NCBI GenBank assembly: GCA_008694505.1
Contig: VZDJ01007747.1
Coordinates: 40,127,202-40,191,201, forward strand
DNA length: 64,000 bases
Source: Cyanoderma ruficeps
Taxonomy: Eukaryota; Chordata; Aves; Passeriformes; Timaliidae
Direction: 5' to 3'
Of the stretch, positions 46,490-58,800 are shown in pieces. The translations under genes and the position numbers were made by a program. Every line of letters begins with the position of its first letter. The first letter of the stretch is position 1. The notes below the pieces were generated by a model. It was not told the origin of the DNA. It saw nothing but the letters and a program-made list of their open reading frames with translations, and did no database searches.

Positions 46490-46640
46490 GCTGTGCAATT
46501 TCTGCTGGCGCTATTATGGCTGTATCACTTGTCAGCTTTCATAAACAAGATAAATATAGTTAAACTTAAAGCATCAGATATGAAGAAATTTGGCATGTTA
46601 CAGCAACTCATCAGAAATATTTTTTGACAGGCACCTTATA
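46490..46640. promoter_or_regulatory. candidate conserved non-coding element
   Basis: CTGCTGGCGCTATTATGGCT, TGTATCACTTGTCAGCTTTC, ATAAACAAGATAAATATAG, CATGTTACAGCAACTCATC and TTTTTTGACAGGC form a repeat-free run. It has FOX-like ATAAACA, GATA-like AGATAA and TALE-type TTGACAG/CTTGTCAG words. This pattern resembles a developmental enhancer; there is no direct evidence. Confidence 0.18.
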
Positions 46641-48468
46641 AAAAAAGAAACAAGAGAATGCCAGAGAGGATAAAAACTTCAAATTTCACTTTTTGCAAAA
46701 TTGTCTTGCCCAAGGAGGCTGTGGGAACCCAGTGTGCACTGCCTTTCTAGCACCATTAGTTAACTCTTCTGTCACACACCGAAGCTGAACCCACACTGAC
46801 TCCCTAAAAGCAGTGAATTTTGATATCAATCTCTGTATCTTAAAGAGCTTCTCATCTCAGATTGCATCCTGGGATCCATCTACCTGGAGGACAAAAGGCA
46901 GAACATCAGGAGGCATGCAAAACTGGAAGGAGGGGGGAAATGTTCCTGTTAGCAGGGAAAACCCCTACTCAAAAGTGATTTGTGACGTATTTTCACAGCA
47001 AGAGGACATCCCATCTGATGGGCCTGTGTGAAAGATCATCCCCCACTCTTCCCCACACAAGTGGTTGGTTTGTGCCTGCAGCTACTCCAAGAAGACAAGA
47101 ATCTCCCCTCTAGCACCTGCATGAAAAGACCAAGCCCAACAAATCTCCCCACACCCAGGAAGTGCCCACGCTCTGCTCCCTTATCACCTCCAGGAGCAAG
47201 GTGATGGAGAGGTGAGGTGAGGGGAGGTAAGAGCACAGCCCCACAGGTGCTGACCAGGGTGTGCCAGTGGCAGGGTGCATGAGGCAGGGGAATGTCTTGC
47301 TCAGGGAGAGTCCGTGGGGTGAGTCGAGCCCTGAGCACCCTCAGAGCATGTGGAGGTCAAAACAGCATCAGCAAACATGAGTCAGCTGTGCTGAGACCTG
47401 AGCCCATGGCTCCAGGGAAAGTAGGTGCTTGCTTACATAAGGTCAGGACTCTCTCTGGAAGAGATTCAGGGATCACAGGAGAGACTGTATTAGATCCTAG
47501 CCAGAGCAGATAAAAACAGCCCTAAAAATAACTGAATTATAAAGGCCAGTGACAGAGGTCAAGACATTGATGCTCAGAAGATGAAGTAGCTGGTTTGCAC
47601 TGTTGTCTGAGTGCTATTCAGTCAATAAAATACTCCAATAATGATGCACCTCTTGTCACCCGTGCAGCTGTAAAATAGAATTGGGCAGATTTTCAGGATT
47701 AGGAAACTTTAGGTCATTTACGATGTCACCTTTTTTTTTTCCCCCAGAAATATTGGACACCAAAGTCTTGACAGAGATACTTGTGGGAAGGGGTGTTGAG
47801 ATCTGGGAGTGGCAGACTGGGCAGACAGGCCAGGATATTATGATCAAATAAAGAGCTCTTTGTCTTGTGACATCTTGCTCTTGAGAAAATAAAATTCCCA
47901 TGTCTCCATACCTGTGCCTTTCCTATTGCAGTAAAGGGTGAAAAACATGCAGTATTTCTGTGGAAGCTGATGAGAAAATATTTTCCTGCATTAGATTGGG
48001 GTAAAGCAGTTTTCTTCAACCATTTCCATTTCCCTCAAAGAAACAAAGGTTCCCAATGGAGCTGTGTCTAAATTGTGTGACAGATATGAATTAGAGCCCT
48101 TTTTTGGAGTCATGCTGAAGGTTCATCCAGTCCATGTGTAAATAAACATCTCCTTAAAGATAGGAAGATACAGAGAGTCCAGGGTGATGCCAGGTTCTTC
48201 TGGGCTGCAGGCTATGGAGCCCATGCACCTCTACCACTGCAGATCTTACCAGATTGACTCCAGACAAACATCTGCAATCTCAAATGAGTCAGAACATACA
48301 CAGTTCTGGCACCCCAAATTATCTAATGCCCAGGAGCAATCAGGGAAAATAAGTGAGAAAGAAACTTTTAGTTGAAATGAACTCACTACTCTTCTTATCA
48401 CCTTGGCTCTAGGAGGATCCCTACTGCTTTCCTACTAGACCTTCTGACTGTGGTTTTAATTAGTGACA
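46641..48468. other. unique non-coding sequence
   Basis: No gene or repeat family is supported. A strong polypyrimidine-AG sequence at 47731-47747 is followed by a short open frame and two AATAAA motifs; this is treated as a finding because one weak terminal-exon candidate is not enough for a gene call. Confidence 0.5.
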
Positions 48469-48493
48469 TATTTTATATTTTATATTTTATATA
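48469..48493 (+). repeat. (TATTTTA)n AT-rich tandem repeat
   Basis: About three 7-base units of TATTTTA, within an A+T-rich region that extends to about 48830. Confidence 0.85.
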
Positions 48494-49214
48494 ATAGAGA
48501 AAGTATTTTCCACTGATTAGTTATGCTAATTTCTGGAAAGAGCAATAAATAATCTAGAAAAAAATACATGCTAGTCCATTTATCTGTGAAGACAGTTATG
48601 ACCTGTCATATATCAGCCAGCCATTATTGATCAGAATATTAATTTTATAAGTTTATGTACTTTCTGAACATTTACAACCTTCTTTAAGCTAATTAAAAGT
48701 TACTCTTCGTAATAGACAATAATTTACTTCATAAAAATATATAGCCCCAGGAACACTGGTGAGTAAATGGCCTCAATCTGTCCATGTTTATTTAGTGAGT
48801 TTTCCAGATCTTCAAGGCCTATAAAAATTAAACAAGCTGAGTGTGTGTCTTAGAAGGGTAAGGAAACTCTCTGTCATTCATCTTTGGCCATTGTAGTAAG
48901 TCATATGCCAGACAATTTGTCATTGAAGGAGAAAAGGAAGAAGAACTCTCTCCCAGGAGAGAAACCTTCACTATTTTCTCATACACCACTTCAGGTCTTA
49001 GCAATGATCTTATTAACATGACTGCTACCGTTGTTGAGAGTTGTCCTGGGGCCATTGAACTGGTGCCATGGCAGGCAAACTGGATTTAAACCAGTTCTGC
49101 TTTCTTCAGCCTCTGACCTCCCATGTGGATCACAGCTGGGCTGGACCTGAGCGGGCTCCAGTGGGACAGTTTCAGCTGCTGCTGGAATCGCAGCAATGCC
49201 CGTGACAAACCAAT
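48494..49214. other. unique AT-rich then mixed non-coding sequence
   Basis: 48494-48830 is strongly AT-rich with several TTAATT/ATTAAA words. I recognise no gene or repeat. Confidence 0.5.
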
Positions 49215-49234
49215 TGTGTGTGTGAGAGAGAGAG
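49215..49234 (+). repeat. (TG)n(AG)n microsatellite
   Basis: TGTGTGTG runs directly into GAGAGAGAGAG, a compound dinucleotide repeat of 20 bases. Confidence 0.9.
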
Positions 49235-50100
49235 CACAAGACCTGGGGAATCTTGTCTCAAAAATATGTCTATAAGTGCCATCCCACTTTAGTCCCCAGT
49301 GGCAACCATAAGCCTTGTCTCTCTCTGTCTTTCCTCCCTGGTTTAGGAGCCTTGGTAGTTGTTTTGTCCACAGTTATAGAACAGCCCCTGAGATGTGAAG
49401 AATCCTGCTTGCTCTGGTTTTCACCACGTGCAGCAAGCGGACGTGAACCCACAACATCCTTAACTGCATTCCAATCCAACCAAAACACAAGCACTAATCA
49501 TATGGTTACAAAGTCCTTTGGCTGCTTCAGATGGAAAGATTTATGTCCTCAAAGACTTGGCCAGCCCATTATTGTTCATTCATTGTGTTTGCCTACAAGT
49601 TATGACTGCTCTTTCCATTTAATTTTTAATGCGGCTGTAGCCTTGCCTCACTAAGCTCCAGGAAAATTGTAAAGGCACTGGCTGTTACTGTGAACCTATA
49701 ATCTCTTGGCAAAAGCAGTGTGGGCAGGCAGAGTCTCTCCCAATTGCACAACAATTCACAGCACCATGCTCTGACCCTTATGCAAGAACCACGTTTTTCT
49801 TCAAAGCAAAGAAAAAACATGTGCAGTTTACATGTGCTCCAGTCAGATGCTTCAGCTAGAGGAAAGAGTAAAATCTCCCAGATGAAGAATATGGATTCAG
49901 TGAACATCTGAATCACTCATTGTGGGTCTAGATGTGGTTTATTGCTATTCATAAAGCTCATTTCTATGCTTACCTAATGTTTCTCTTCCATTTCATTTTT
50001 ACTGAGTACTCATCATCTCACTATCAGTTGTCCAGGTCCTGAGGGCAACACTAATAATTCTGGTCCTTAGATTTTAACCCAAAGCAGATTATATCACTGA
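49235..50100. other. unique non-coding sequence
   Basis: There is no gene or repeat family. 49490-49640 has few simple repeats and several conserved-element-like words (ACTAATCATATGGTTACAAA, CATTATTGTTCATTCATTGT, TTAATTTTTAATGCGGC) but cannot be judged alone. The 133-codon frame at 49253-49654 lacks a domain. Confidence 0.45.
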
Positions 50101-50386
50101 ATTCACAGAATCACTAGGTTGGAAGAGACCTCCAAGATCATCAAGCCCAACCCATGCCGTAACACCTCAACTAAACCACGGCACCAAGTGCCACATCCAA
50201 TCTTCTAAACACATCCAGGGATGGTGGCTCCACCACCTCCTCAGGCAGACCATTTCAGTCCTTTATTTTTTTTTTCCATGAAAAACTCTTTCCTAATATC
50301 CAGCCTATACTTTCCTTGGTGCAGCTTGAGACTGTGTCCTCTCATTCTGTCAGTTGCTGCCTGGTGAAAGATACCAACCCCCAACC
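50101..50386 (-). mobile_element. CR1 LINE 3' fragment, antisense
   Basis: ATTCACAGAATCACTAGGTT, GGAAGAGACCTCCAAGATCA, CAAGCCCAACCCATGCCG, AACACATCCAGGGATGGTGG, CTCCACCACCTCCTCAGGCA, TTTCCTAATATCCAGCCTAT and CTTGGTGCAGCTTGAGACTG follow the inverted CR1 3' region. About 285 bases remain. A T-rich expansion at 50262-50275 interrupts the match. It belongs to the same broad subfamily style as the copy at 569 and differs from the one at 12937. It is dead. Confidence 0.95.
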
Positions 50387-50784
50387 ATTTTACTATGATA
50401 TTGGAATTTAGTGACTTAAGATGTTTCCCATTCCAGTTGTTTTTATTTAGGCAGCATATCCCAAATTGTCTCTTCATTCTACCTTTCCAACACTTAGACC
50501 TCCATTCCAGGTGTATCCAAATTGTGAAGCCTGATGCCAACTACCAGCAAACCACCTACACAGCGACCACCACCCAAACTTGGGCAAATTTTTCATATGT
50601 AGTCAGGAGATGGTTTGCCTACTTCCAACAGTACAGTGTACTGGCATATGCATGTAGATGCCTCTGCCCTGGAGCCCAGGTTATTCACCCAAAATGCAGG
50701 AGATTTCTGCATGTCTCTGAACCACCTAGAATTTCCAGAAAGGACTGGAGGTGCTCAAAATGCCTAAGAAAAGCAAGAATGGAG
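50387..50784. other. unassigned sequence between CR1 and dispersed repeat
   Basis: No recognised family. The window's longest open frame, 174 codons at 50395-50919 (+), starts here but runs antisense through the dispersed repeat and has no domain, so I do not call it a gene. Confidence 0.5.
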
Positions 50785-51030
50785 AGATACTCTTGCAAAT
50801 CTGCATGGTCTGGGTTAAATTTCTTTCCTTCCCAAGCAACTGCTTTAGGCCCAGCAGCTGCAGCATTTCTGGTAAAGTGCAAACCACATCAGAGGGGAGC
50901 AGCAGACACCTGGTTTTAGCCAAGGAGGTGGCGCCCAAGTATCCACTCATCCCTCAGCAACCAGACCCAGCATCTGTCCTTCCCCCCGGGGGTCACACTC
51001 TGGTGGCCCCTGCAAACCAAATGCCAACCA
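50785..51030 (-). repeat. unassigned dispersed repeat, copy 2
   Basis: This is the reverse-complement partner of 39690-39926. The 44-base core at 50851-50894 is identical. On the minus strand the core is open in the frame encoding SDVVCTLPEMLQLL within a 74-codon frame (50950-50726). Outside the core the copies drift quickly and have small gaps. It lies about 400 bases beyond the CR1 at 50101, which may be coincidence. Confidence 0.75.
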
Positions 51031-54000
51031 TGAAATTCTGCTGGCCACGCCATGAGCAAGCTGAACAGCAAAGAGCTCTTTGCTGAGGCACCAAGGTCTT
51101 GCCCCATTTAATATTTCACAGAGACCACAACCTGCTTCTGTTACAGTGGATGTTGCTCCCTGGCATCCATCCCCCACTGGCTGCAAGGCAATGTGGGGTT
51201 CCCCAAAGCCCTCCCAGACACTGAGGGCTGTATCCTGCCCTACTGCATGCCTGGATCAAAGGAAACCCCAAGACAGACCCTGGCTGGGGCTGGAGTCCCC
51301 TTGCTAATCCCCTGTTTCTACGAAAGAGAGCTGGAGTATCTCAGGCACTTGTGGGATGCCCAGCACGGGTCAGTCAGTGCAGGGAGCAGCTGCAGCAGCT
51401 CCAGGCCACATCACCTTTGGCAGAGAGGCCGTGGCAGTGGGGGAGAAAGCCAAGGTGCTGGAGCTGATAAATCATTCACAGTGTATGGGGGACTCCATGA
51501 GTGAGGGAGTGAAAGGTGGCCTGAGCTCTTTGTTCCTCCTCCTGCCAGCACTGTGCCAAGACCGTGGCCACAGGCACCATTCCCTTCTTTGTGGATTTGT
51601 GGGCACAGCTTTTGAGGCCAGGAAAGGCTATTCCCTTCATCTATCCTTAACTCATGTTTCATGCAGCACCACACCTCACATGACCCACAGAATCCACAGC
51701 CATTGCCTGGGGTATTGTAGATATTCAAAGTTCAGTTGGACCCAACAGGAATCAACATTTCCCTTCTTACTCTCTGTTTGCAGTTTCTCACCATGGGCAA
51801 CAAACTGACTGATTAATAATTACAACAATTAACTTTCACCAGGTAATAGGAAATAAACCCATCAGATTAGGTGTGTGGGTGGTAATCTGGGGGGTCATCA
51901 AAAAAATCAATGTAGCCAATAAAAATGAAAGCACCGTTCCTTTGTTTATCAAATGAGTTATTGAGTGTTTTATGCATCAAAGACTATGCACTGTGATATA
52001 AAATACAAAACTAAGGGAATCTAAATAGCTGGGCCCTGTCCATAGAGTGGTGGTGAAGTATGTCTTCCATTTTTTGTTAACTCTTAGAAATTACTATCTT
52101 GTCAGAAAATTTTGGAGTGAAATTATTTTCAGAGATAGAAACACTCTTTTTGTGGGGTCCAAGTTATTTCCTCATGACACCTGTGTACTTTTTGGAGGTA
52201 AAAAAGCACCTTTTGTGTCAAAAATCAACTCGTTGGACATATGACTTATGGATAAGGATAATATTTTCAAACTTGATTGTCCAAAACTAGACTTCTAGAA
52301 GGAAAAACTAAAACGAACTTAAATCAAGCACCTAACAATCAGAAATGTATGTGTTTGGTTATTAAAAGGAACCTGTGCATTAAGACTGTGGATGAGAAGG
52401 CATAAGCCAAGGTGTTAGAGAAAGTCCCCAAGAACAGCAAATCAGGACTCTCTAGTGAAAATTTGCCCTCCACCTTCCATCTAAGAGCAATCACATGGAT
52501 AAATGGTGAGAAAGAAGAGAACCTGTCATGCTTCCAGCTGGTGAAGAGACACATTGATGTCATCACATAAACTTAAAAATGTTGCTGTCCAAAGGACCTA
52601 AATTTTTTTAGTATTTCTGAACACTGTTCCTCAATATATTCTTCGTCTGTGGCATCATTATGCTTTCTCAGTGAAAAATTATTATGGAACAAATTAAATT
52701 TGAAGCATTTTGCCTCTGGGTTGGCTATATCCTGGGCATTAATCCTCTAAAAGTGCTGTGAATATATTAATTGGCAATGCATTTCTCATGAAAAATAAAG
52801 GCCACTCTACACTTATATATTTATTTCCATCTTTTAGATTATAACATTGTGATAAAAGTTTCAGGAGAGGATGTTTCCTAAGTGACAGACAGAGATGAAT
52901 GACTTTGCCTCTGGCCATACAACCTCCTCCCAGATGGTCATCAATTCCCAAGAGATATGGGAATTGTCTTGAGTATTCTTGGTTTAACTGTACTTTTAAT
53001 TCCATGCCAACTATTAGGAGTGGTGCCTCTTGCATTACAGAGACATCTCTTGAGTAACAGCTTTACTCCCTCCCACTTTATTTGGTACTTATATCTTGTC
53101 TAAGAAGTCAGAGAGGGGATTTACTGTGACAATTTCATAATAAATATAGCTGTAAGGGCAATAGAAGAAAGCAAGGAGCCCAAAGCTGCTACACCATGAG
53201 AAAGGTACATCCAGGAGCTGAAAGGGGGGTGGAGACTGCAAATGCACCAAGGAGCTCTAACTGCTCCCCAGCCTCTCCTGGAGCTCCTTGCACAGAGCTG
53301 GCTTGTCTGCACAGCACCAGGCAGTGCTGTTGAGCCATCCAAGATGTGGTCATGCCTGTTCCTGGCTCAGGGATTAGGCAGGGAGAAGTCTGAGTAGATA
53401 TTCTGCTGGCTCGCTTGAGGTGGATTACTTAGGTGTATTCTCAACTTGCTCCAATTTACAGCCAAATATAAAATCTAAGTCAGGCTAAGGCAGAGTAAAT
53501 TCCATAATAATGGTGTGTTTGAGAGTCAGATGTGCTGATGCAATGGCAGAAATGCACAGAAGTCACTGTTCAGGCAATGCATTAGAGCATGAGTGAGGAA
53601 TGCTGCTTTCATGGAGCTGTGGAATACAGCACTGAAAAGAACTGGAGCAGGGTGCATTTATTTTTACTGGTATGTCTTTATTTCCTAACCCATAGATTTT
53701 GTTGTTGTTGACAATGATTACGTATCAAATGGAATTTGTATCTTCATCCAGATACCCATTTTAAACAATTTTATATGGAGGATTTTTAAATCCATCCTTT
53801 CCCAAAGGCAGTGGTTATAATTTTGTAAAAACACGTGGGATTTACAGGTGCTTACCTTGCTGCATGATGCTGATGCACAACTGCTCAGTAATTGAACAGT
53901 GTGTGTGTAGTGATGGCCAGGACAAGGTGACCTGTAAATGATGTACACTTTTTGCCTAAATGTGTCATCAGAACATAATGGAGCACTTTGCACCTCTTTC

Positions 54001-55080
54001 TGTGTCCTTTGATCATGGCCCTCAGAGCCACTTTGTCAGCCCTGATGACCAGATGGGAAAGGATGCTCATGTTTTATAGTGAAATAATCCAGCAAGGAAA
54101 TGCCTGATGGAATGAAAGACTGCTTTGTTGGGTGAATTAAGAGCAGTTACAACTGATATTGTAGTAGAAGCCTTTGCTGGATGCAAAGTTCATGCTGACT
54201 GAACTTTGGAGTTTTAAGTTCAGATTAACTGCTGAGTCTGGACTTTCTGAACATTAAGTTTAAAAAACCCGCAAACCACCTCTCAACCAGAACTGGGAAT
54301 AGCAGAAATATCGATATATTACAGAACTGAAACCAAATTGTAACATGGATTTTAGGATGTAGAACCACTCTGCAGAAAACTTAGTAATTTTATTCACGGG
54401 CCCAGATCTTGGCTACTGTAAGGATGAAAAAAATAAAGCTTGTTTTAAATATATTATACTTATAAACAGGTACATGTTTGTCACTTTGCTTTAAGGAATA
54501 GGTTGGCTCGAGAAAAATTGCATGACAAAAATTTCCAGGGACATTCTCTAAAGAGCTGATTTCCCTGTTTCCAGCATGAATACACAGACATGGTTACAGC
54601 ATAAACCAGTTAATGCACATTGTTATCACTTGTTCTACAGCAGTAACCAAAGCTCTCAGTCACGATCAAAGACTTGTTCAAGATCATGTAAAAACCTGCT
54701 ACAAGACAGGATTCTCTGCCAGCTCCCCCCGAGCATTTTTTCTTCTGTTTTTCCTCTTTCCATAAGAGTATTTCTAGCTTTAAGGTTAGAAACAAACCAT
54801 AGTACTTTTGAGCAGATAACAAATGGCTCCTCCAAAAGAGAGGAGGTTGGGGTGGGGAAGGCAAGGGCACTGGAGGAGGAGTTCCTAACAAACACTGCTA
54901 ACCTGCAGGAGAGCTCTGGTAGCCAATTAACCTCTGCAACATGGGGTTTTCATGAATTGCTAGAAATGGGAATGATGAGATGAGTGCCAGAGATGGACCT
55001 AGACACTGCCAGAGGTGCTATCCAGGAAAGACAGCACCAGACATGGAGAAAGTAGCTTCAGGATCTTCTGGTCTTAAAGA
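51031..55080. other. unique non-coding sequence
   Basis: There is no supported gene or repeat family. 51080-51600 is GC-richer and supports chance open frames of 103-150 codons without domains; part may belong to an extended form of the dispersed repeat. 52560-53100 is AT-rich. A stem with 10-base arms lies at 53248-53290. Confidence 0.5.
53248..53290. repeat. inverted repeat with 10-bp arms
   Basis: CAAGGAGCTC (53248-53257) and GAGCTCCTTG (53281-53290) are exact reverse complements across a 23-base loop. No function is evident; the GAGCTC palindrome inside each arm makes the match less surprising. Confidence 0.75.
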
Positions 55081-55101
55081 GGGGGAGGGAGGGCGAAAGG
55101 G
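55081..55101 (+). other. G-quadruplex motif, plus strand
   Basis: G tracts at 55081-55085, 55087-55089, 55091-55093 and 55099-55101 have loops A, A and CGAAA. The two single-base loops predict a stable parallel fold. Confidence 0.78.
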
Positions 55102-55798
55102 CAAAAATCATCTGCATTAAATGTTTCTATGAAAATCAACTGCCAGGTAATTCATTACAAATTCAGAGTACCAGCTTTATCATGAGTTTTGCTCACCAGA
55201 AATGTAGAAGGGTAGGAATCAGGAGAAAGTTAGCCAATTTTGTTATTTGGTATATATATGTATAGTTCATTTTTTAATATTTTGACTCTATCCATACAGG
55301 TAGAGCTGTTATGTGGGCAGGTGGTTCAGCTTAGAGGAAGGGGATTCAAATATTTAAATACTGAGCCAGTAAGACTTTTCTGGGGTAGCTATCATGATCC
55401 TGTAACAAATACACCTTTTGGACCTGAAGTCTGAGATTGCAGAACTGAGAGGTCTCCTTCAAGCCCTGACTCAGACATATACCCCCTGGTTTAACCTGCC
55501 CATACCAGCTAAAAATTAAATTATGTCTCTTGGCTCCATGCCAAAGATATTGCCTTATTTCTGCTAACTTACGAGGTTATTTACACATTGTTCCATCAGA
55601 AATTTCTCTGGAACCATTAAAGCTTTTCACACCCAGTGAAGTTGGCCCATCATGATGCTCTAAAACAAATGCATTATTTCTAAAGAACATAAGTGGCAGA
55701 CATAAAGTTTGCTGTAATCTTCTGGCTGCACTTCTATCAGTGCTAACCACAACCCATCATTGCTTTTTCTCACGTCTGTTACTATGAATCAGCACCAA
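55102..55798. other. unique non-coding sequence
   Basis: I see nothing recognisable between the two G4 motifs. TTTAAATACTGAG and TAAATTATG words occur in an ordinary AT-rich background. Confidence 0.5.
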
Positions 55799-55816
55799 CC
55801 CTCCCTCCCTCCACCC
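55799..55816 (-). other. G-quadruplex motif, minus strand
   Basis: The plus strand reads CCC-T-CCC-T-CCC-TCCA-CCC, so the minus strand has four GGG tracts with loops of 4, 1 and 1 bases. This fits the canonical G4 pattern and, on the C-rich strand, a possible i-motif. Confidence 0.75.
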
Positions 55817-58800
55817 AATCTCCCTTCCTTGACTCTGGTCTAAGCAGAGTTCACACTCATTATGTAGGAAAACATCAGTCCTCTCACTTTGAAAATAGCT
55901 AGATATATTTTTTATGGTTCCTACATAACACAAGATAATTATCACCTTCCTTTTTGACCCCACAGATTTCTAAATCCGTTTGAGTTCAATGACTGCACCA
56001 CATTTCCATGGAAGCCCATAAGAGAAAAATAATTTACCCAGTATCAATCTAATGGGTAGTAAAATATGAGTGTACTGCTGGCAGCAACACTGCCATGTAG
56101 AGATACAGAGCAGGAAGTATTTCTTCACTTAGTAACTTTACCTCTGTAATATTTTCTTATTGATATGAAACCATTTATTTAGCTTTTGCTCAGTAGAAAT
56201 GTCCCCTTTGGTATAATTACATCAAATGACATGTCTACATCACTTGACATCTTTACAAATTTTAATACTTTTATCATTAATTTGTTTTACAACATTGTTT
56301 CCACCTGTCTTTAGAGTGATTACCTTGAATGATATGAGCGGTGTTGACGCATGTATATTTGTCATTTGAGGTAGTAGAAATTTCATGGAAAAGTTGTGTT
56401 GAATAGATTCATGGCAATAGTCTGTTGGAAGTACATGATTAATTTTTCTCTTTTTTTTCCACTATGCTTGTTATAAGGTTTCTGTAGTAAATTTGGCCAT
56501 TTCCATAAGACTTCAACTCCGTTGGTCCACTTCTTAATGGGATTAGAGAACTGTTCCCTCCTACATTTTTTGTTTGTTACATGTCCCCTTCTGCCACCTC
56601 TAGAAAGGACAAATTCTGTACATATCATGGGAGTTATGGACCAATACAACAAAGACCCCTGTCTCTGAGGCTTTTGAACTTTACCCAGCAATGCTTAGTG
56701 TGGGAGGAGTTCCTGTGCCCTATGTAGAAGCCACATATTTTTGGTATTTGCAGATATCTCCCAGAAGAAACTGTAACTGCTTTATCTTGTGAAACACTCA
56801 GAAACAAAAGAAGTTGCCAAGATTCAGGGTAACAACATTTAGACTTTTTACAGAAGGCCAGGAAAGTTTTTATTCCATAGAAGATTGCCATAGACCAAAC
56901 ATACAAATCCTAAGAACAACCTTTTCTTTAGCATTTTATTACTGTCTTTTCCAAACACAGACGAAATCAAGAATTAGAGAACATGCAGTTATGCAAAGTT
57001 TTGCTTTGGCTTTCTGGGAGAAAGAAGTCCCAGAAGGGTTTTCCAGAACTGAGGAACTGAGTAATAGGATTGAGTCTTCTGCTCGTGAGGTGTCACTTTA
57101 TGCTTGAGGAAGCCTTCCCCCCATCCAGACATACAAAGAACTTTCTCCAGGGTCACTGTGGAAGAGCAGAGTCACAGACCTGACTGTGGTGATGGAAGGT
57201 GACAGTGTCTCCAGGATGTTGACAGAAAGGGTTTCCCCACAGCAATACTGACCCAAGGGCCCCAGCTCAGATTCTGCAGTAGATTTTTCCAGCTTGTTCT
57301 GCCTGTGAATACCTGTGGAAATATCTATATTGCTTCTGCTGGATCTCCATGCAATGCCTGACAATCATGGCTTTGTCAGATGTGTAGATCACAGGAGGTA
57401 TCTCCATGGCATCTGATAGTGTAGGCATGAATTTACTGAGGGAATGATGCCAGTTTAAATCACTTAAGATTCCTGTGCTTGCAGATGTGAAATTAGAAGT
57501 GTGTACTTGAACCAATTTCATCAACAATCATTGTTTTGCCTGCTGTAGTCTATGAAAACAGAATTTTAAATAAATTTTATCTTGTGCCTTACCCCAGCTA
57601 TCTGCACACTGAAGTCCTAACAATGTGCTGACTCCTGCTGGGAAAATATGAAAAATGTTTAATACCCATTTGTATATAAATAGTAATATCAACAACATAA
57701 AATCTACTTATGGACCAATTCAGCAGCCAGAGCTCTTGTTCTTTCTGGTTGTCACTTTGATAATGCAATACAATCACATGGGCTTGCAGCCCTGTCTGCT
57801 TGGTGTGCCATCATTTATAACACATTATCAGAGTGACAGCTGGCAGTAACAAGAGGCCAAGTGCCAGATATGCACAGCGTATCTTTCTGAAAAATATTTC
57901 CCCTTTAAAACGCAGATAGGTTGATTAAGAAGTGAGGGAATTCCTCCCCCTTCCCCCAGATGGCTGTGCTGATTCATTGGAAACCAACCCAGACACAGCT
58001 TGTCAGTGCATTGGCAAAACTCCATGCTCCACCTTCCCTCCTCTATTCAGGTTATATCCCATGGGGTTCATCAGGAGAATTTTCCCTGACAAGGATTGAA
58101 AACAGTGATCTATAAGCAGTGTGCAACATTGCCATTTGCTTTAATTAGGCAGGACAAAAAGCTTGCTCGAGGATGCAGTGCCAGGGAATACCCTGAAGAG
58201 TGTCCTGTTTGCCCTCCACTTGCTTTGTGTGTGACTAGCCTGCTTTCACCCTGGCCCCTCGACTTCAGACCCAAACAATGTGCCCTCAGAGCTTTCCAGT
58301 CACCATAAATCCCTGCCTCCTTCCTCAATGAAGCTCCTTCTCAGGCAGCACCTCAAGGCATTCTAACCACCCTTCCCTGATCCAGCCTGACCCGTTAGTC
58401 AGTATTATTGAAGAGTTACCCCATTGAATTTCAGGAAGTAACCTGGTGTATTAACTCCTCCTTTTTATTTCACTAAATAGTCCTATGGCCTCACTAAAAA
58501 CCCGACAAAAGACAAGAAAGTAGTTGTGTCCCCACACAACTCTCCAATGAGTTAAAAGAAGAGCAGCATTAGAGAAGATGACTTTATGGAGAAGTGATAG
58601 AGTTAACTGGCTGCTATTTCATTATAATGCCAGCTGACTGTACAGGACTCCACAATGTTCTCAGGGATGTGGGGAGCGGTGTGTGTTCCCTGGAAGAGAC
58701 CCAAGATCTAGATTAAAATCTCCCAGAGTTAATTTAGGAAAACAATAATATTTAAAGTTGAAAGGTTGGGTGTTTTTTTTTTTTTTAGGCTATATTCCAC

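Noticed and set aside
50395..50919. 174-codon open frame, the longest in the window
   Set aside because: No recognisable domain. It runs antisense through the unassigned dispersed repeat. About one run of this length is expected by chance across six frames of 64 kb.
51356..51808. 150-codon plus-strand open frame
   Set aside because: It lies in a GC-richer patch where stops are rarer, and a 105-codon antisense frame overlaps it. No domain is seen.
56367..56377. TGAGGTAGTAG, identical to the first 11 bases of let-7
   Set aside because: The remaining let-7 bases do not match and no complementary arm (CTACTACCTCA-like) lies nearby, so there is no hairpin precursor.
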